Source: Cokeromyces recurvatus (lineage: Eukaryota; Mucoromycota; Mucoromycetes; Mucorales; Mucoraceae). Taken from it: a DNA stretch of 64,000 nt. Positions within the stretch are counted from its first letter, which is position 1. The number at the start of each line of letters is the position of its first letter. Both the position numbers and the translations under genes were made by a program. Below are positions 37,988 through 52,814 of the stretch, one piece after another. The stretch spans positions 1 through 64,000 of the forward strand of contig NW_026251428.1 of the NCBI RefSeq assembly GCF_025118155.1, in the 5' to 3' direction. Below the pieces are notes generated by a model. The model saw only the letters and a list, made by a program, of their open reading frames with translations. It did not search any database and was not told where the DNA came from.

Positions 37988-38866
37988 TTATTTCTTCTTG
38001 TTGGCTTCCTCTTCAGCCTTGTCACGAGCACGCTTCTCACGAGCACCAAGAGTACGAGCAGCAGAACGAGCATAACGGAGAGTCATGTAAGCGTTCTTGT
38101 TCTTCTCTTCGGCAGTAATAGCACGAGCTTCAGGGGCAGCAGGGATTTGTTCAACAGGGAAGAGAGGACCACGAAGTTGAACAGCAGCAGCGACTTCAGC
38201 AGCCTACACAAATAAACACACAAAAGTTTAGAATAAACCTCTTCAAAAAAAAACATAAACAGTATTATTTTTCTTCTTCTTACCTCAGAATCACCCTTCT
38301 TGGGCTTACCAGCCTTACGAGGGAAAACAATCAACTTAGCCTTGTAAGCCTTCAAACGTTGAACGTTAAGTTCGAGGGATTCATTGGATCTGTTACGACG
38401 ACGGTGGTCAACAGCAATACCAATAGTGCGGGCTTCCTTGCGACGAATACCAGCTTCCTAATAAAAGGTAAAAAAAGAACAATAATGTGTGTAAGAAAAT
38501 CTTTCTCTACTTCTCCTTCCCTCTCTCTCTTTCTTTCTCTCTTTTCTTTTTTCCACCCCCATTTGATTCATTTATTTTTTTTTCTTTGATGATTTTAATT
38601 TATCCTTCTTTAAAATTTACCTTGAGTTCTTCAAGAGTGAAACCACGACCGGCTCTCAACTTCATGTTGTAACGAACGGTAGGGCAACGGACAGCAGGAC
38701 GAAGAAGACCATCGACAGGTCTGGGAGCAATACGACCAGCCTTTTGGACACGTGCAAGTCTTCTAGACTTCTTACGACCAGCTTGATCAAACCAAGTCTT
38801 AACGCGACGGTCCCATTGCTTGCGGAAGTGCTGGTTAGGCAACTGGTTGTTGTGCTTCAAAACCAT
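37988..38866 (-). CDS. rpl13: 60S ribosomal protein L13 (eL13)
   Basis: Three exons (about 38621-38866, 38285-38457, 37988-38203) encode about 210 residues. Signature stretches: [90 protein letters not shown] and [16 protein letters not shown]. The C-terminus is Lys/Ala-rich, ending NKKK. eL13 is part of the large ribosomal subunit. An AG acceptor sits three bases upstream of the ATG (TTTATAGATC-ATG), so a 5' UTR intron is likely, as in many ribosomal-protein genes. Exons are far richer in GC and use more C-ending codons than neighbours, a mark of high expression. Confidence 0.95.
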
Positions 38867-39370
38867 GATCTATAAATGATTATATATATAGAGTTGATTG
38901 AAAAGAAGCAAAGTAATTTTTGTTGAAAATTGAATTCAAATTTGAAATGGTACATGTGTATAAATATAGATAGATAGATAGATAGATTAAAAAAAAATAA
39001 AATATTTCAGTTAGTTTAATCCTATATCTTGTCTCTTTCTCTCTCTCTCTCCTTTTTTTTCTTTTTTTTTTTGTTCCATGTATAATTATAAATAGATGTA
39101 TCCATTTCTTTAACGGATGGATGTTATACGTACAAATGACCAGTAGATGAAAAGAGAATGGGCTTAACGATGCATCCACCTGCCCTCCAAAGTACGCAAA
39201 AAAAATGGTGGCTGGCGGATTTTAAATTCTTGTTAATTTTTTTTTTTTTTTTTTTTCGTTTTCCATAGTAACCAATTATTTGAACGTCAAAAAAAAAAAA
39301 AAAAAAAAAATAAGATCAAAAATTATTTAGGGTCATTTTTATTTATTCCAAGATATAGCTATAAATATCA

Positions 39371-39522
39371 GTTCTTTTAGTTTACGAACCTTATAATGAA
39401 TGGTCCTTGATAAACAATTTTTGCAGAGCTGGTATAAATATCCTCCGAGATCTTTTAAAATAAATTTTCTAATTTTTGTCATTCAGCTGATAAATGCTCC
39501 ATAACCATTCACATTTGCTTTC
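39371..39522 (-). repeat. 152-bp repeat, copy A (inverted relative to copy B)
   Basis: Read on the minus strand it matches 42452-42604 at about 141 of 152 positions. Similarity stops sharply at both ends (GAAAGC... to ...AAAGAAC). Most differences are transitions. One frame is open for about 38 codons in both copies (GGYLYQLC, SRTIHYKVRKLKE), and about five of eight differences there are silent. Confidence 0.8.
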
Positions 39523-41529
39523 CTTCATCATATCAATGTTATTATTGCATGTGCTAACACAGTGTTGTACAACTTTTATGAGGAACCTGCTACTCTTATT
39601 CATAATTAAACTGCAGGATATAGATCAACATATCTCAAATTAATAATAATTTGTATTGGTTATCTAGAAGTTGTTACTGTAGAAGGATTCTTTGGTAGGA
39701 TTAATAGAAATAGCAAAAGATCTTTCTTTCATCCACAAATGATAATAGAAAATTTGTTGATTGTATTCCTTCTTATATAACTTATATCACTACATTACTA
39801 CCAGTCTCTATTACTAGCATAAAGCTTTTGGATATTACAGCTAAATAAACTTTACTAGAAAAAAAAATTGGACTTTTTTTCACAACTTGAATTACGTTAA
39901 AAAAAAAGGTTGCATCTTATCAACTTTTTACGATTTGTTAAATATTATATTCAAAATTGCATAGTCACCCGTCAAATAATACTTTGCATCCAAGCATGTA
40001 GCCAGAAATAAAGTTAATAGGATACAATAAGTTCCAAGAAATATTTTAAAAGTGGTTTCATGATTAGTCTTGAATCTACAGAGGATATGAAACCACATAC
40101 ACACACACACAAAAAAAAAACTACAATGATACATAACCTGAACAAACTATCTCGTAAAACTCTCCCTTCCGGATTTAAATTTATGCAGCATTTATGCTGC
40201 CATTATGAACATTGATATAAATGAGGGGGTAATGGGTAAAACTTTTTTTTTCTTTTTTTAAAAAAAAAAAAAAAAATCCAATAATGCTACTCTTCAGTTT
40301 CAGGGTTAAAGAAGATTATTATAATAGTAGCTTAGGTGTTGTACAATAGACGCTACTTAGACTGCTTTACCTTAATATAATGAGTTATAGTCATTTAATT
40401 ATATAAATACATATATATATCTTTATGCTTCCACTTTGATATTGATAAATTATCTTAAAAATACTTATTTCTTATCTTTGTCCTATCTCTCAACTTATAA
40501 AATTTTGATTCATGCATTAAATATCATACAATTGTTGAAGCCTTTACCTAGGAATAATTGAATACATCAAAGACTACCTAGCCACAAGTATAAAGACATT
40601 GTGTCTAATTTCTCAAAGTATTTTTTTTTTTTTTTTTGTAAGAGGATATATTTACAAATACACTCGGTTATATATACAAACTAGTTATCGAGGCAAGCGA
40701 GGAGATAGTGTACCATTTATTGGATGATTCTATTAAATCAATTGTCAAATACGCAAATTTTCTAAATTTTATTCTATATATATAGATATATGTATATAAA
40801 GCAAGCATTCATTACTTGAGTCACTTTTTATATATATAGGAAAACAGCTTTTTGAAACGTTTAAATGTTAGTACAAAGAGTAATATTAACAAAGGTGATT
40901 TTGAATCTAGCAAGCAACAAATAAAAGGTAGTTGTGTTTCATTCGTCAAAAATGTCACCAATTGATTACAATTCTAGATTTGCATGGCTACATTATTAAT
41001 AAAGCTCCATTTTGATAAATTATATGCATGTATGAATGATATCTAATTTTATTTCAATTGGGGCAGCTGGGGCGGGAAAAAAAAAGTTGATAATGTATCA
41101 ATGGAAAATAAATAAATAAGCAGGATATACACCATGTGTCACTCCCCTCCACTCCACAGCTTGGTACTATTTCTGATGTAAATAGGCTTTTTCTTTATCT
41201 AATAAATATATTTACTATCTATTCATTTAGACTTTTTCTCACAAGACCCCCCCTTTTTTTTATCAAGTAAACTTTAGCATTCTTATAGTGAAATGTACAT
41301 TATTGAATTCATACCAAACCTGCAGAAAAAAAAAATGAAATGCCACCAAAATGGTATCTCCAGTTTCTTTTTTTTTCTTTTTTTTTCATTATTATATTAA
41401 CTGCTATCATACTTACTTTGTCTTTGGAGCCAATCAATTAGAAAATAGTGCCATCAAGAAAAAACTTTATATTGTTAGAGTATCTAGATATCATTTTAAC
41501 TGATTCGGTAAATAGTTTATCATAATACA

Positions 41530-41560
<31 letters not shown>

Positions 41561-42451
41561 GCAGGAACTGAAGAAGATTCTGTTAACGAACAGTATATCA
41601 TCTAATAAGAACAGAAAATTTTGCTCGAATAAAATGCAATGAACTGAGAACATGCCTAATTTTGTATTTGGCATATTAGTGTCTTGAGAAACTATTCGAA
41701 ACTGGTGATTCGAGCCAACTCTTCAGTTACCAAAAAAAAAAAAAAAAAAGTTAGATCTAATAACTTTGCATTCTATTCTTCTCTCTAATTTGTATATTCT
41801 TGAATATGCAAGCAACTCAAATTCATCAAGAGTCATTATAATGTGATTTGCAACCTTAGGAAGCAGTTAGTCAATATATTACACTTTGCGTCTTAAGGTT
41901 TAAGAGCTCTAGCAGATATATAAATAACTGTAACTATAAAGGTAATGGTAATAATTCTGAGCTATCAATTTTAATAAGCGCAATAAAAATGGATAGATGC
42001 CAAGATATATCCAGTGAAGATATTCGATTTCATTATTAATAAATCCTTTGATAGACCCTATATAAGAAGCTATGTATATCTGACATTAGATGGGAGTTTA
42101 TAAAAGTAATTAATAACAACTGAGTGAGTAAAGTGTATTATACTCATGAACTGTGGAACATGTATATGTCAAATCAAAGAATAGTACTGAATTTAAAATT
42201 ACCCCTGAACATATTTTGTTGTTTGATTCAGTGCGCTCTTCATAATCAATTCTGATAGGATGTCAGCCTATGAGAGATGCGAGACAGTATTATAAATCTT
42301 GTCAATAACTAATGCAAAGCAACATCATCCTTTCATTCTCTAAGCTAACTATAAACGAACCATAGTTCTATCTGCAGGGTTCATTAATATTAATAATAAT
42401 AATAAACTTCATGACCTCCTGATACTCGTACTCTACTTCAAAGTTGTAGTT

Positions 42452-42604
42452 GAAAGCAAATGTGAATGGTTATGAAGAATTTATCAACTGAATGACAAAG
42501 ACTAGGAAATTTATTTTAGAAGATCTCGGAGGATACTTATACCAGCTCTGCACAAACTGTTTATCAAGGACCATTCATTATAAGGTTCGTAAACTGAAAG
42601 AACA
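42452..42604 (+). repeat. 152-bp repeat, copy B
   Basis: Partner of copy A, in the opposite orientation and about 2.9 kb away. The same open frame (DLGGYLYQLCTNCLSRTIHY) is visible. It may be a dispersed repeat, terminal repeats of a larger decayed element, or duplicated gene fragments; flanking duplications are not evident. Confidence 0.8.
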
Positions 42605-43969
42605 AAACCAATATTACTTCTATACATAATAGTTACACAAGCAAAAAAAAAAAAAAAAAAAAAAAAGGCACATAATGGCTTGTATCAGGTAATATCTGTT
42701 ACAGACTGAAAAAAAAAAGTATTACTTTTTTATTTTAACTGTAATATATGCTTACACATGAAAGATGATCTTCATATTTGGTATTAAACTGGCATATAGA
42801 ATATATTATAATCCCTACTAATTGAATAGTCTATATTGTAAATAAAAAAAAATATAAAAGTGAATAAAACAATACCATTTTTTTTATTATGAAGCACTAG
42901 TATGTAGATGAAATATCAATAAGCTTAATTACTGACTATCATATTCTATATGTATAAAATATATTATTTGAAATGTAACATAAATATTAAAATATATATT
43001 ACGTTACGTACAACTAGAATCTAAATAAGATCGATTAAAAATAATGCTTCTTTATCACCATGCTTTTGTATTGTATAACATATAAAATAGATCATCTTAT
43101 AATAGTAGCAATGATAGTGGTACTGGATAAGCTTTATTTTTCTTAGCTAATAGACTATTAACAATACATTTGTGAAGCAAGGAAAAAAAAAGGGGGAGCA
43201 TATATTCAGCATCTTTCCATTTTTTCTTTTTCTTTTTTTTTTATTTATTATGTACCATACTTTAATAGTGTACATTTGATTCTATTATTTATGACAAGTA
43301 GTATAAAATATTTAAGACTCTTGTATTTAATTTCTTATTTGTATAACAATCTATTTCCTATTTTATAGAATCTCCCCACATTATTGGAATATATTCTCAA
43401 TAATACTGCACAATAGATTAAATTTTCCCGAGAAAATATAAATGACCCTGTATAATATTTCATAATATTTTACCATATAAAGTATCGAGAAAGGGTTCTT
43501 TTCATATAAATATATATATAACTTCACATACACAAACTTGTATTTATACAATCAAATTTGTTATTCTTCACATCCTATAATACATAAATCGATACTTTTA
43601 CCAAATATATTTATATAAATATAAATATACATATTTGTATATAAATAAATAAAAAGAATCACTTTATCTTATTTTTTTTTCGACTTACTGTCGATTATTC
43701 TAATAAATTCTACTAAAGATTATAAAGTACCGCGCACGCCTAAACTCATGACTCCACATTTTTTTTTCTTTACTAATCTAACTAACAGGAGGCGGAGAAG
43801 ATAAAAGGGAATTTAGTGATCCTGAGAAAATTTCAACAACATAAAAAAGGCGGGAAGTCATGGAAACTAAAATATTTCTTTTCTTTCCCTCTTCTCCCCC
43901 CTTTTTTTCTCTTTAATAATAATAATAAAAAGCATTTTTTATTTATTTGTTTCTTTATATTTTACAGTA

Positions 43970-45345
43970 ATGTCTGACTATAAAGATATTATATCTAAAT
44001 CCGTACCACTTTATCACCATGAACAAGTACCGTTTCATTCATTTTCAAGACAACACACTTCTTCTACAATGAATAATAATAATAATAATTCTTTTTTTAA
44101 TGATTCAACAGAAACTTTAAAACAAGAGCATCATCTACAACAAGCAAATCCAATTACCAGTGAATTACAAGATATTATCATGAGCTATCAATCTCAACCT
44201 GATTTACTAAGATTGATATTATTGAGTAAATTAGAAGAAGACAAACGTAGAGCAGAAGAAGCTAAACTTAGATCAAAAGAACTCGACCTCTTATTAACAC
44301 AACAACAAATGATACATATTGAACACCATCATGATAATTCTCTTTTATCATCATTTCAACAAGTTACACCACCACAAAGTAGTAATTCATCTACAATAGA
44401 CATAAAAGGATATAATAGTAATAACCCTATCATGATGATGCGACGTACAAGTTTTGATGCCGTTTTATCGTCCCCTACACTTTTACAGAACCGTAGACGT
44501 GAGTCTACTATAGCTTCTTCATTTACTGCTGATTCAGATGAATTTGATGACAAACTATTTTCACCTATTCCCACATCCTCTATTACCCCTGTCTCTACCG
44601 CCACTGCTACTTCTACTACCACTTCTACTACCATTACTACCAATACTCCTACAGCCGCTATTCCTAATTTCTCGCTTCAAATGGAAAGGTAAAAAAAAAA
44701 AGCACCCCACGATTTTAATAATTTTATACCCCGAGTTAATTGTATACATTAATATATACATCTATTTTACTTTCAGTTATAATAATAGTTCTACAATGGA
44801 AATGATGTCTTTATTAGATAATCAAAAAGCATATAATACAACATCAGCGGCCTATTCAACGTCGAGACTCGATTATGAACCGACATTTAATCCATTAGAT
44901 ATAAATAGTGAATTATGCAATAATTTATCATCAACAGTGGTGGGATATGATTTCCCATCAAAACCACGTAGAAGAAGAGAAATGCAAGCGATTACAAAAA
45001 TAGTTGAAACTCGAGAATACCCTTATATCGATGGACACTTTTGGAAAAATAACGGTAATACGATTCAAAAGAAAACGGGCAATAAAAGTATTTATTATAA
45101 ATGTTCAAACAGTAATAAGGTAAATTGATGATATATGTATAGAAATATATACATATACATATGTGTATACATATATAATTTTTTTTTTTTTACTCCACTA
45201 AAATTCTCTTCTTCTTCATCACTGAATTCAGGAATGTCCAGTGAATAAAACAGTAACATGGAAAGATCATGGAGAATATTTAATAAAATATCGTGGTGAT
45301 CATTTACCAGATTGTAATAAAGTTCAAAGAATTGTAGATGTATAA
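43970..45345 (+). CDS. WRKY/GCM-like zinc-finger transcription factor
   Basis: Exons 43970-44688, 44777-45119 and 45232-45345 join in phase for 391 residues. The N-terminal 290 residues are low complexity (Asn, Gln, Ser/Thr-rich) with one helix, LRLILLSKLEEDKRRAEEAK. The C-terminal domain reads YPYIDGHFWKNNGN, GNKSIYYKCSNSNK | ECPVNKTVTW, then YLIKYRGDHLPDC. This is the WRKY layout (DGyxWrkyG...YYrC...CPVrKxV...Y.G.H), with WKNNGN replacing WRKYGQK. The metal ligands would be C-x6-C-x21-H-x3-C, slightly unlike the usual HxH/HxC ending. The intron falls between the two Cys codons. WRKY/GCM domains bind DNA. Homology to FLYWCH or transposase zinc fingers is the main alternative. Confidence 0.72.
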
Positions 45346-46586
45346 AGTAAAAGATCTTTTTTTTTTTTTATAGAAAGGAGGAGGATAATATTCTTTTTTT
45401 TTTGTTACGTAATAGAACGTAATTTTTTTTTTTTTTTTTTTTTTTTGCATTTATAATATTCAAAAAACAGAGTATTAAATAGAGCAACATAATTAATCTC
45501 GTAAATAATAAAACTATAGCTTAATAATTCATATCTTTCATTTTCTTGTAATAATAGGCAATTTTGATCTACTGTTCGTATTTTTATTTTTTTTTTGTCG
45601 AAAGATTATTTTTAGAGGATCGGCATTTCCTTCTTATTCAGGTTTTATATTATAATAAAACTGTTTTCCTAGTTGTAGCTAAACAACGCGTTACCAGTAG
45701 CGATGGTAACTAATTCCGATGAAATTCAAGGTCAATATTAAAAAGAAACATAATTACTTTAGTTATAAAGAATTACTTTATTACTCAATTATTTCATTTT
45801 ATTTTGTTTAACTTTATTTTGCGGATATTGAATTTTTTTTTTTTTTTTTTTTTTTTTTTGTTTCTTCAATATTTGAAATTTTGTAAGGAATCATGATTTG
45901 ACATTTATATTTTTAAGATCAGCATTGTTGTACTATTTTTTACTTTTCCTTTTTTTTTAACTCGCTATTTTTATTAATGTTAAAGGGAATGAAAACAGAC
46001 AAAAAAAATACTTGAGTTCGTTTAAGAATACATGGATATAATAATTGTAGTAGTAGTATTCATTTAATAAAAAAAAGGAATGTAAAGTAATAATAAAAGA
46101 GAATTGTTGAAGAAAGAATTTAATTTTAATTTTAGGATGTTACCAAATAAAGCCAATTTAACTAAATATCGTTCTATAATGTATACAAAAAAAAACAAAA
46201 AAAACCAACAACAACAACAACAACGACAATAATGATAACACTGATATCAACAACAAAAACAGCAATTATAATAGCAGTGAAAGAAAGAGATAATCTACTG
46301 ATTTAAGAGAAGTTCTCTGTTAATAAAATTTTCATTGTACATTGGATTTTCCGTTAAATTACTAGATGCTACTTTTTATGGAAATTTTCTTAAATAAGGT
46401 GCAACATTTTAATAATTGTCATAAAACCTGCTCTAACATCATTTCCAGGAAAACGATATGTAGGAGGTCGAAATTGCATAATTAAAAAAAAAATAAAACC
46501 CTTTACATACATATAAATAGCTTGATGAAATTACTTTTCTTTTCTTTTTTTTTTCCTCTAACTATTATTCATATCTCTATCTACAA
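45346..46586. other. Intergenic spacer upstream of the polyphosphatase gene
   Basis: 1.2 kb with poly-T runs (45424-45446, 45834-45859), a CAA triplet run at 46207-46223 and a small inverted repeat GTTACC-n9-GGTAAC at about 45690-45710 that could be a protein-binding palindrome. No gene recognised. Confidence 0.5.
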
Positions 46587-48218
46587 ATGGTCTTAAGTTC
46601 CGTTTTTACTTGCATTTCTGCATGCGTTTTACTTATCCAATCTGTTGCTGTCATCCATGCTGCGCCTACAAAATCATCCAGGTCTCTTAAAAAAACAGGT
46701 CATCACTTACATGGTCGATTCCTCCATATTACTGGTAAAAGCAAATTTTATCTTCCTACTATTCATTCTTCTTACTCACACACACACACACACACACTTT
46801 TTTTTTATTATTGTTATTAGATCTTCATCTTGATCCTTATTATCGTGAAGGAGCTGATCCCAGTCATTACTGTCATCGATATGGAAAGAAGCGATCTAAA
46901 GCAGCTGGTAAATTCGGTGCTTTGGGTACTGAATGCGATTCTCCTGGACCTCTCGTAGAAGCCACTTTCAATTTTCTTAAGAAAGAAATTAAAAATGTTG
47001 ATTTTATTCTTTATACTGGTGATACGGTTAGACATGTAACGTATCACAGTTACTATATTATTAATGAAAAAAAAAAAAAAAAGAAAACTAATTCAACTTT
47101 GTACAATAGGACCGTGATGATAAGTTACCTAGAACAGATGCTCAGGTACTTGAAGGCCATAGATCTATTATCAAATATTTCAAAAAAACTTATTCACATA
47201 AAATGCTTTTTGTAAGTTGAGATGACACAGTTCCTTTTATATAAAATTTGACTAACATGATATTAAATTAGGTTCCTACCATTGGTAATAATGACACTTA
47301 TAAACATAACAAAATTAAAAAGAGAGATCACATCTTTCGCAAACTCAAAGCCATCTGGAGACCTCTTGAACTTGATATTAGAAACGAATTCCTTAATGGA
47401 GGCTATTTTACTCATGATCTCATTAAAAACAAACTCAGTGTTATCAATTTGAATACCATGTACTTCTTTGATAAAAATAACGATGTAGACGATTGTGATT
47501 CTCCAAATAGTCCCGGTGCAATCCAAATGAGATGGCTTGAAAATCAATTAGAGGCATTAGAAAAGAAGAAGGGCAAACAGCAGGCTTATATTATGGGCCA
47601 TGTTCCTCCTATTGATGACAATGGTTCTCGAATTTATAAAAGTGCTTGTTATGATCAATATTTCTCATTGCTTGGTAAACATGGTAGTGTTATCGCAGGT
47701 CATTTTACTGGCCATACAAATGGTAAATATATATATATGTATACAAATATATCTATTGCACCTCCCTCCTAATTTTTTTTTTTGAATTTATAATTCATTT
47801 ATTAGATGATAATTTATATGCTGTTGTACCCGATGGTGATGGTAGTTACGAATTTGTAGCTGCTAATGATAAAAGCGTGAGACATCGAGAAAATGATTTA
47901 GAAAGAGCAAACGTTCCTCTCTTCAATGCACCCTCTGTTATTCCAGTGCATAATCCTGCTATTCGAGTTTACCATTATGAGACACAAAATAACAAAAGAC
48001 GTCCTATAGGTACAATTACTGATTGGGATCAATACTATGTTGATCTTGACAAGGCTAATGAACATGGACAAGCTGAATACCAATTGGAATATTCTGCTTC
48101 TAAGCTCTATAATGTGGATTACTTTGATGGTGAAGACCTTGGTCAAGCTATCTTGAATATTGCAACAAATAAACGTGCTCGTAAAATATACAACAAATAC
48201 GCTAAGGTCTCTACTTAA
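46587..48218 (+). CDS. ppn1: Endopolyphosphatase (Ppn1-like) metallophosphoesterase
   Basis: Five or so exons encode about 450 residues. An N-terminal hydrophobic signal or anchor (MVLSSVFTCISACVLLIQSV) precedes the calcineurin-like phosphoesterase motifs in order: FLHITDLHLDPYYREG (DxH), ILYTGDTVRHD (GD), VPTIGNNDTYKHN (GNxD), IMGHVPPID (GH) and VIAGHFTGHTN (GHxxxH). HGRFLHITDLH, KSKAAGKFG and the GNND stretch are typical of Ppn1, which cuts long polyphosphate chains in the vacuole; acid-sphingomyelinase-like proteins are the nearest alternative. The second exon starts after GTTATTAG at 46821. The first intron carries a (CA)n run (46780-46797), and a later one has a poly-A run. Confidence 0.87.
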
Positions 48219-48797
48219 AAGAAGAAAAGAAAAAACTTTATTCCCTTAGACAAAGAGAAACTATTCTTCTTTCCTTTATTTTATTTTATATACATATCCC
48301 CCTCCCTTCCCTTACCAATTTCAAATATTATTTATATCCTATTCTATTTTGTACATAGTTAAATATATCATAGATTGTTATTTAAAAATCCAATAAATGT
48401 ATTTTTTTTTTCTTTTTAGAACAATGAAATAAAATGGAAGCTGCTGTTTCTCTTAAGGTTAGGAGGAATGAGACAACTGTAATAAGTAATAAATTTATTT
48501 TTTATATACTAATATTTTATTAACAATAATACTATCATTACTAATATGACCTACTCAATAATTTCTTTTTCTAAAATATACAATACATATAGTAAACAAG
48601 ATATATAATATTAACTAATCGTAAAATCACACAGCCTCTCCTTAATCTTTTTTTCTTTTTATATGTATATACATATATAAATTAGATCAAGTAGACCATT
48701 TACTACTATTCTATTCTAATTATTTTATCAACAGAGTCTTCTTCTCTTGGAGAACCTAATAATACTACTCAGTTTAATATATTGCAATTATTGATTA

Positions 48798-48841
<44 letters not shown>

Positions 48842-50642
48842 TTTTTTCCTATATTCTATCATAGGGAAATTTTAAAACTTTTCATCATTTTACTGCTAAA
48901 AATAAAAGGTTTCATAGTCAACAAATATTTAGATGGTAGCTATTATAGCATTTTAAGAAATAAAATAAAAGAGATATATGTTCATACAATTAGTAAAACT
49001 TTTATCATTGGTTTGACGTGTATTCTATATTCTTCTGATTTTATGATATTAAAAGTTATATATTGAATAGGTTTAATCAATGATAGCAAATAGACTAAAT
49101 GACCTCTGTTTCTCCGTCAGTCCATTCATCTCTCCCTCAAAAAAAAAAAAAAAGTGAACTACTAATAAATGCTTGAAATGACTATTTACATAAAGGATAT
49201 AGAATATAGTTATGTCTTCAAACTACATTTCGCTCCAAATATTGCATATATTTTATACGATAGAAAATCTTTACCAATAACCATAGTTACATAGTAATCT
49301 ATATGTATCATTCTTAGTGACGTTTCTATGGTATTCTATCAAAATATCTCTATAATACTCTGCTAATACATTCTATTACTGTGCAAAAGACGATATATTA
49401 TTTGTTAATGTATTTTTATGATCCATATTTTGCTTTTTAATATATCGTGCAAAAGTACTTTACGTCAAATATGATGATTTATGTCTCGCACGTTATGTTT
49501 AATACATGTATATTTATTTATATATGTATATGTATATACTATAAAAAGAAAAAAGAAAGCGTTTTTATACATATGATTATTCACTCAATGAAATTGCTTC
49601 ATAAAAAAAAAAAGAAGTAATGCTGGTTATACTATATCTCTCAAAAGGGGAGCCATCATTCTATATATAACTATTTAATAACAAAGGCACTAGAAACATA
49701 TTCTCTTCTTGAGTATAATAATAAAGAGTTGTATTGACATGTGATTCACACGCATATGATATATGTTCATTCATAAACTTTACATCATAAGAAATAAGTA
49801 GAAATATGTTAGTAACTTATGATGATATATGTAAATTTTGTTCTATTGATAACATTACTTTTATTTCAGTAACATATATTGTCTAAATTACTATGAAATT
49901 TAAAATGCTACTTTTTTTTTTAAACTATTTACATCATTCTTTACTCTAAATTAGGTATTTTAAGGTAAATATAAGGCTGATAGGGTCCCTTTTACTACAT
50001 TATTCTTTACTATACAAGTAATAATAGTAATTATAACAGAGCAAGTTATTTTCTTCTCTTATTAAATATAATTTTATACGATAATATTGCCAATTATGAT
50101 CATGTATAATTATCATTTATCATAATATGACATGCTTCATGGTAATAAATTCATTACATAAGCATGCTTTAATAACTTGTTCTTTTATGCATACATAAAC
50201 ATAACCATTCCTTCTAAAATCGTAATACATGTGTATATATATTTAGGGTAACTCATTTATTTGCCTCTTATTATTATCATTATTGATAGGAAGGACAAAT
50301 GATTCCAAAAGGGAAAAGTTATTAGTTTATCTTTTGTTATTTAATATATCTGTGAAAAAAAAAAGCTTATATTTCTACAATATAAATAGTTTCCCCTTCA
50401 TTGTTAGTGCCCTTTTACAGAACTTTCTATTTGAGTCATCTTTATTCAAGTGCAACACTAAATATAATAAAAGGTGTGAAGAGTGAATAATCTTTTATTT
50501 TCCCTTTTTATACATTATCCGCACGTGCAATTACACACGTAAAAAAAAAAAATTAAGATAAAGGTTAAATTTGTATTTTTTTATTTTTTTTTTATTTTCC
50601 CCGCATACTAATTCTTACAAAAAACCAAAAACCAAAAAGAAA
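48219..50642. other. 2.4-kb intergenic region
   Basis: AT-rich, with a 34-nt poly-A tract at 48806-48839 and scattered TATATG repeats. The last 150 bp includes a perfect CACGTG (E-box) at about 50522-50527 and CACACGT nearby, upstream of the aldehyde dehydrogenase gene. Short frames in the stretch have intergenic composition. No RNA gene recognised. Confidence 0.5.
50522..50527. promoter_or_regulatory. CACGTG E-box in the aldehyde dehydrogenase promoter
   Basis: A palindromic CACGTG (context CCGCACGTGCAA) about 116 bp before the start codon. This is the core site of bHLH factors such as fungal Pho4/Cbf1-type proteins. One six-base match is weak evidence by itself. Confidence 0.3.
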
Positions 50643-52628
<1,986 letters not shown>

Positions 52629-52814
52629 AACATGTGACCCCTTTTATTTTCTCACGCTTTCATTGGCTGTTATTGATACCTATTTACTTATTCAACCCAA
52701 GTTTCAAATATAAAAAGAAGAGGAGAAAGAAAATGTGTGTGTGTAAGAGAGAATTTAATTTTTTTTTTTTTTAGTCTTTTTTTTTTTATTTTTATTTCTA
52801 TTTGAAAAGGAAGC

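Larger units (their letters stand above)
38867..43969. other. 5.1-kb gene-free region holding the rpl13 promoter and the upstream region of the WRKY-like gene
   Basis: The first 300 bp carries a (TAGA)n run (38967-38987), CT-rich runs and poly-T, consistent with an rpl13 leader and promoter. The rest is AT-rich with no coding frame of normal composition, apart from the inverted-repeat pair annotated separately (39371-39522, 42452-42604). Further poly-A/T tracts lie at 41530-41556 and 42643-42666. The last 100 bases contain ATTTTACAG directly before the next start codon, which could end a 5' UTR intron. Confidence 0.5.

Noticed and set aside
41700..41735. tRNA-like GATTCGAGCC segment
   Set aside because: No acceptor stem, anticodon arm or A box could be folded around it.
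44538..44761. Pro/Leu-rich and Gly/Arg-rich frames overlapping the WRKY-like gene
   Set aside because: Out-of-frame readings of the Thr/Ser repeat in exon 1.
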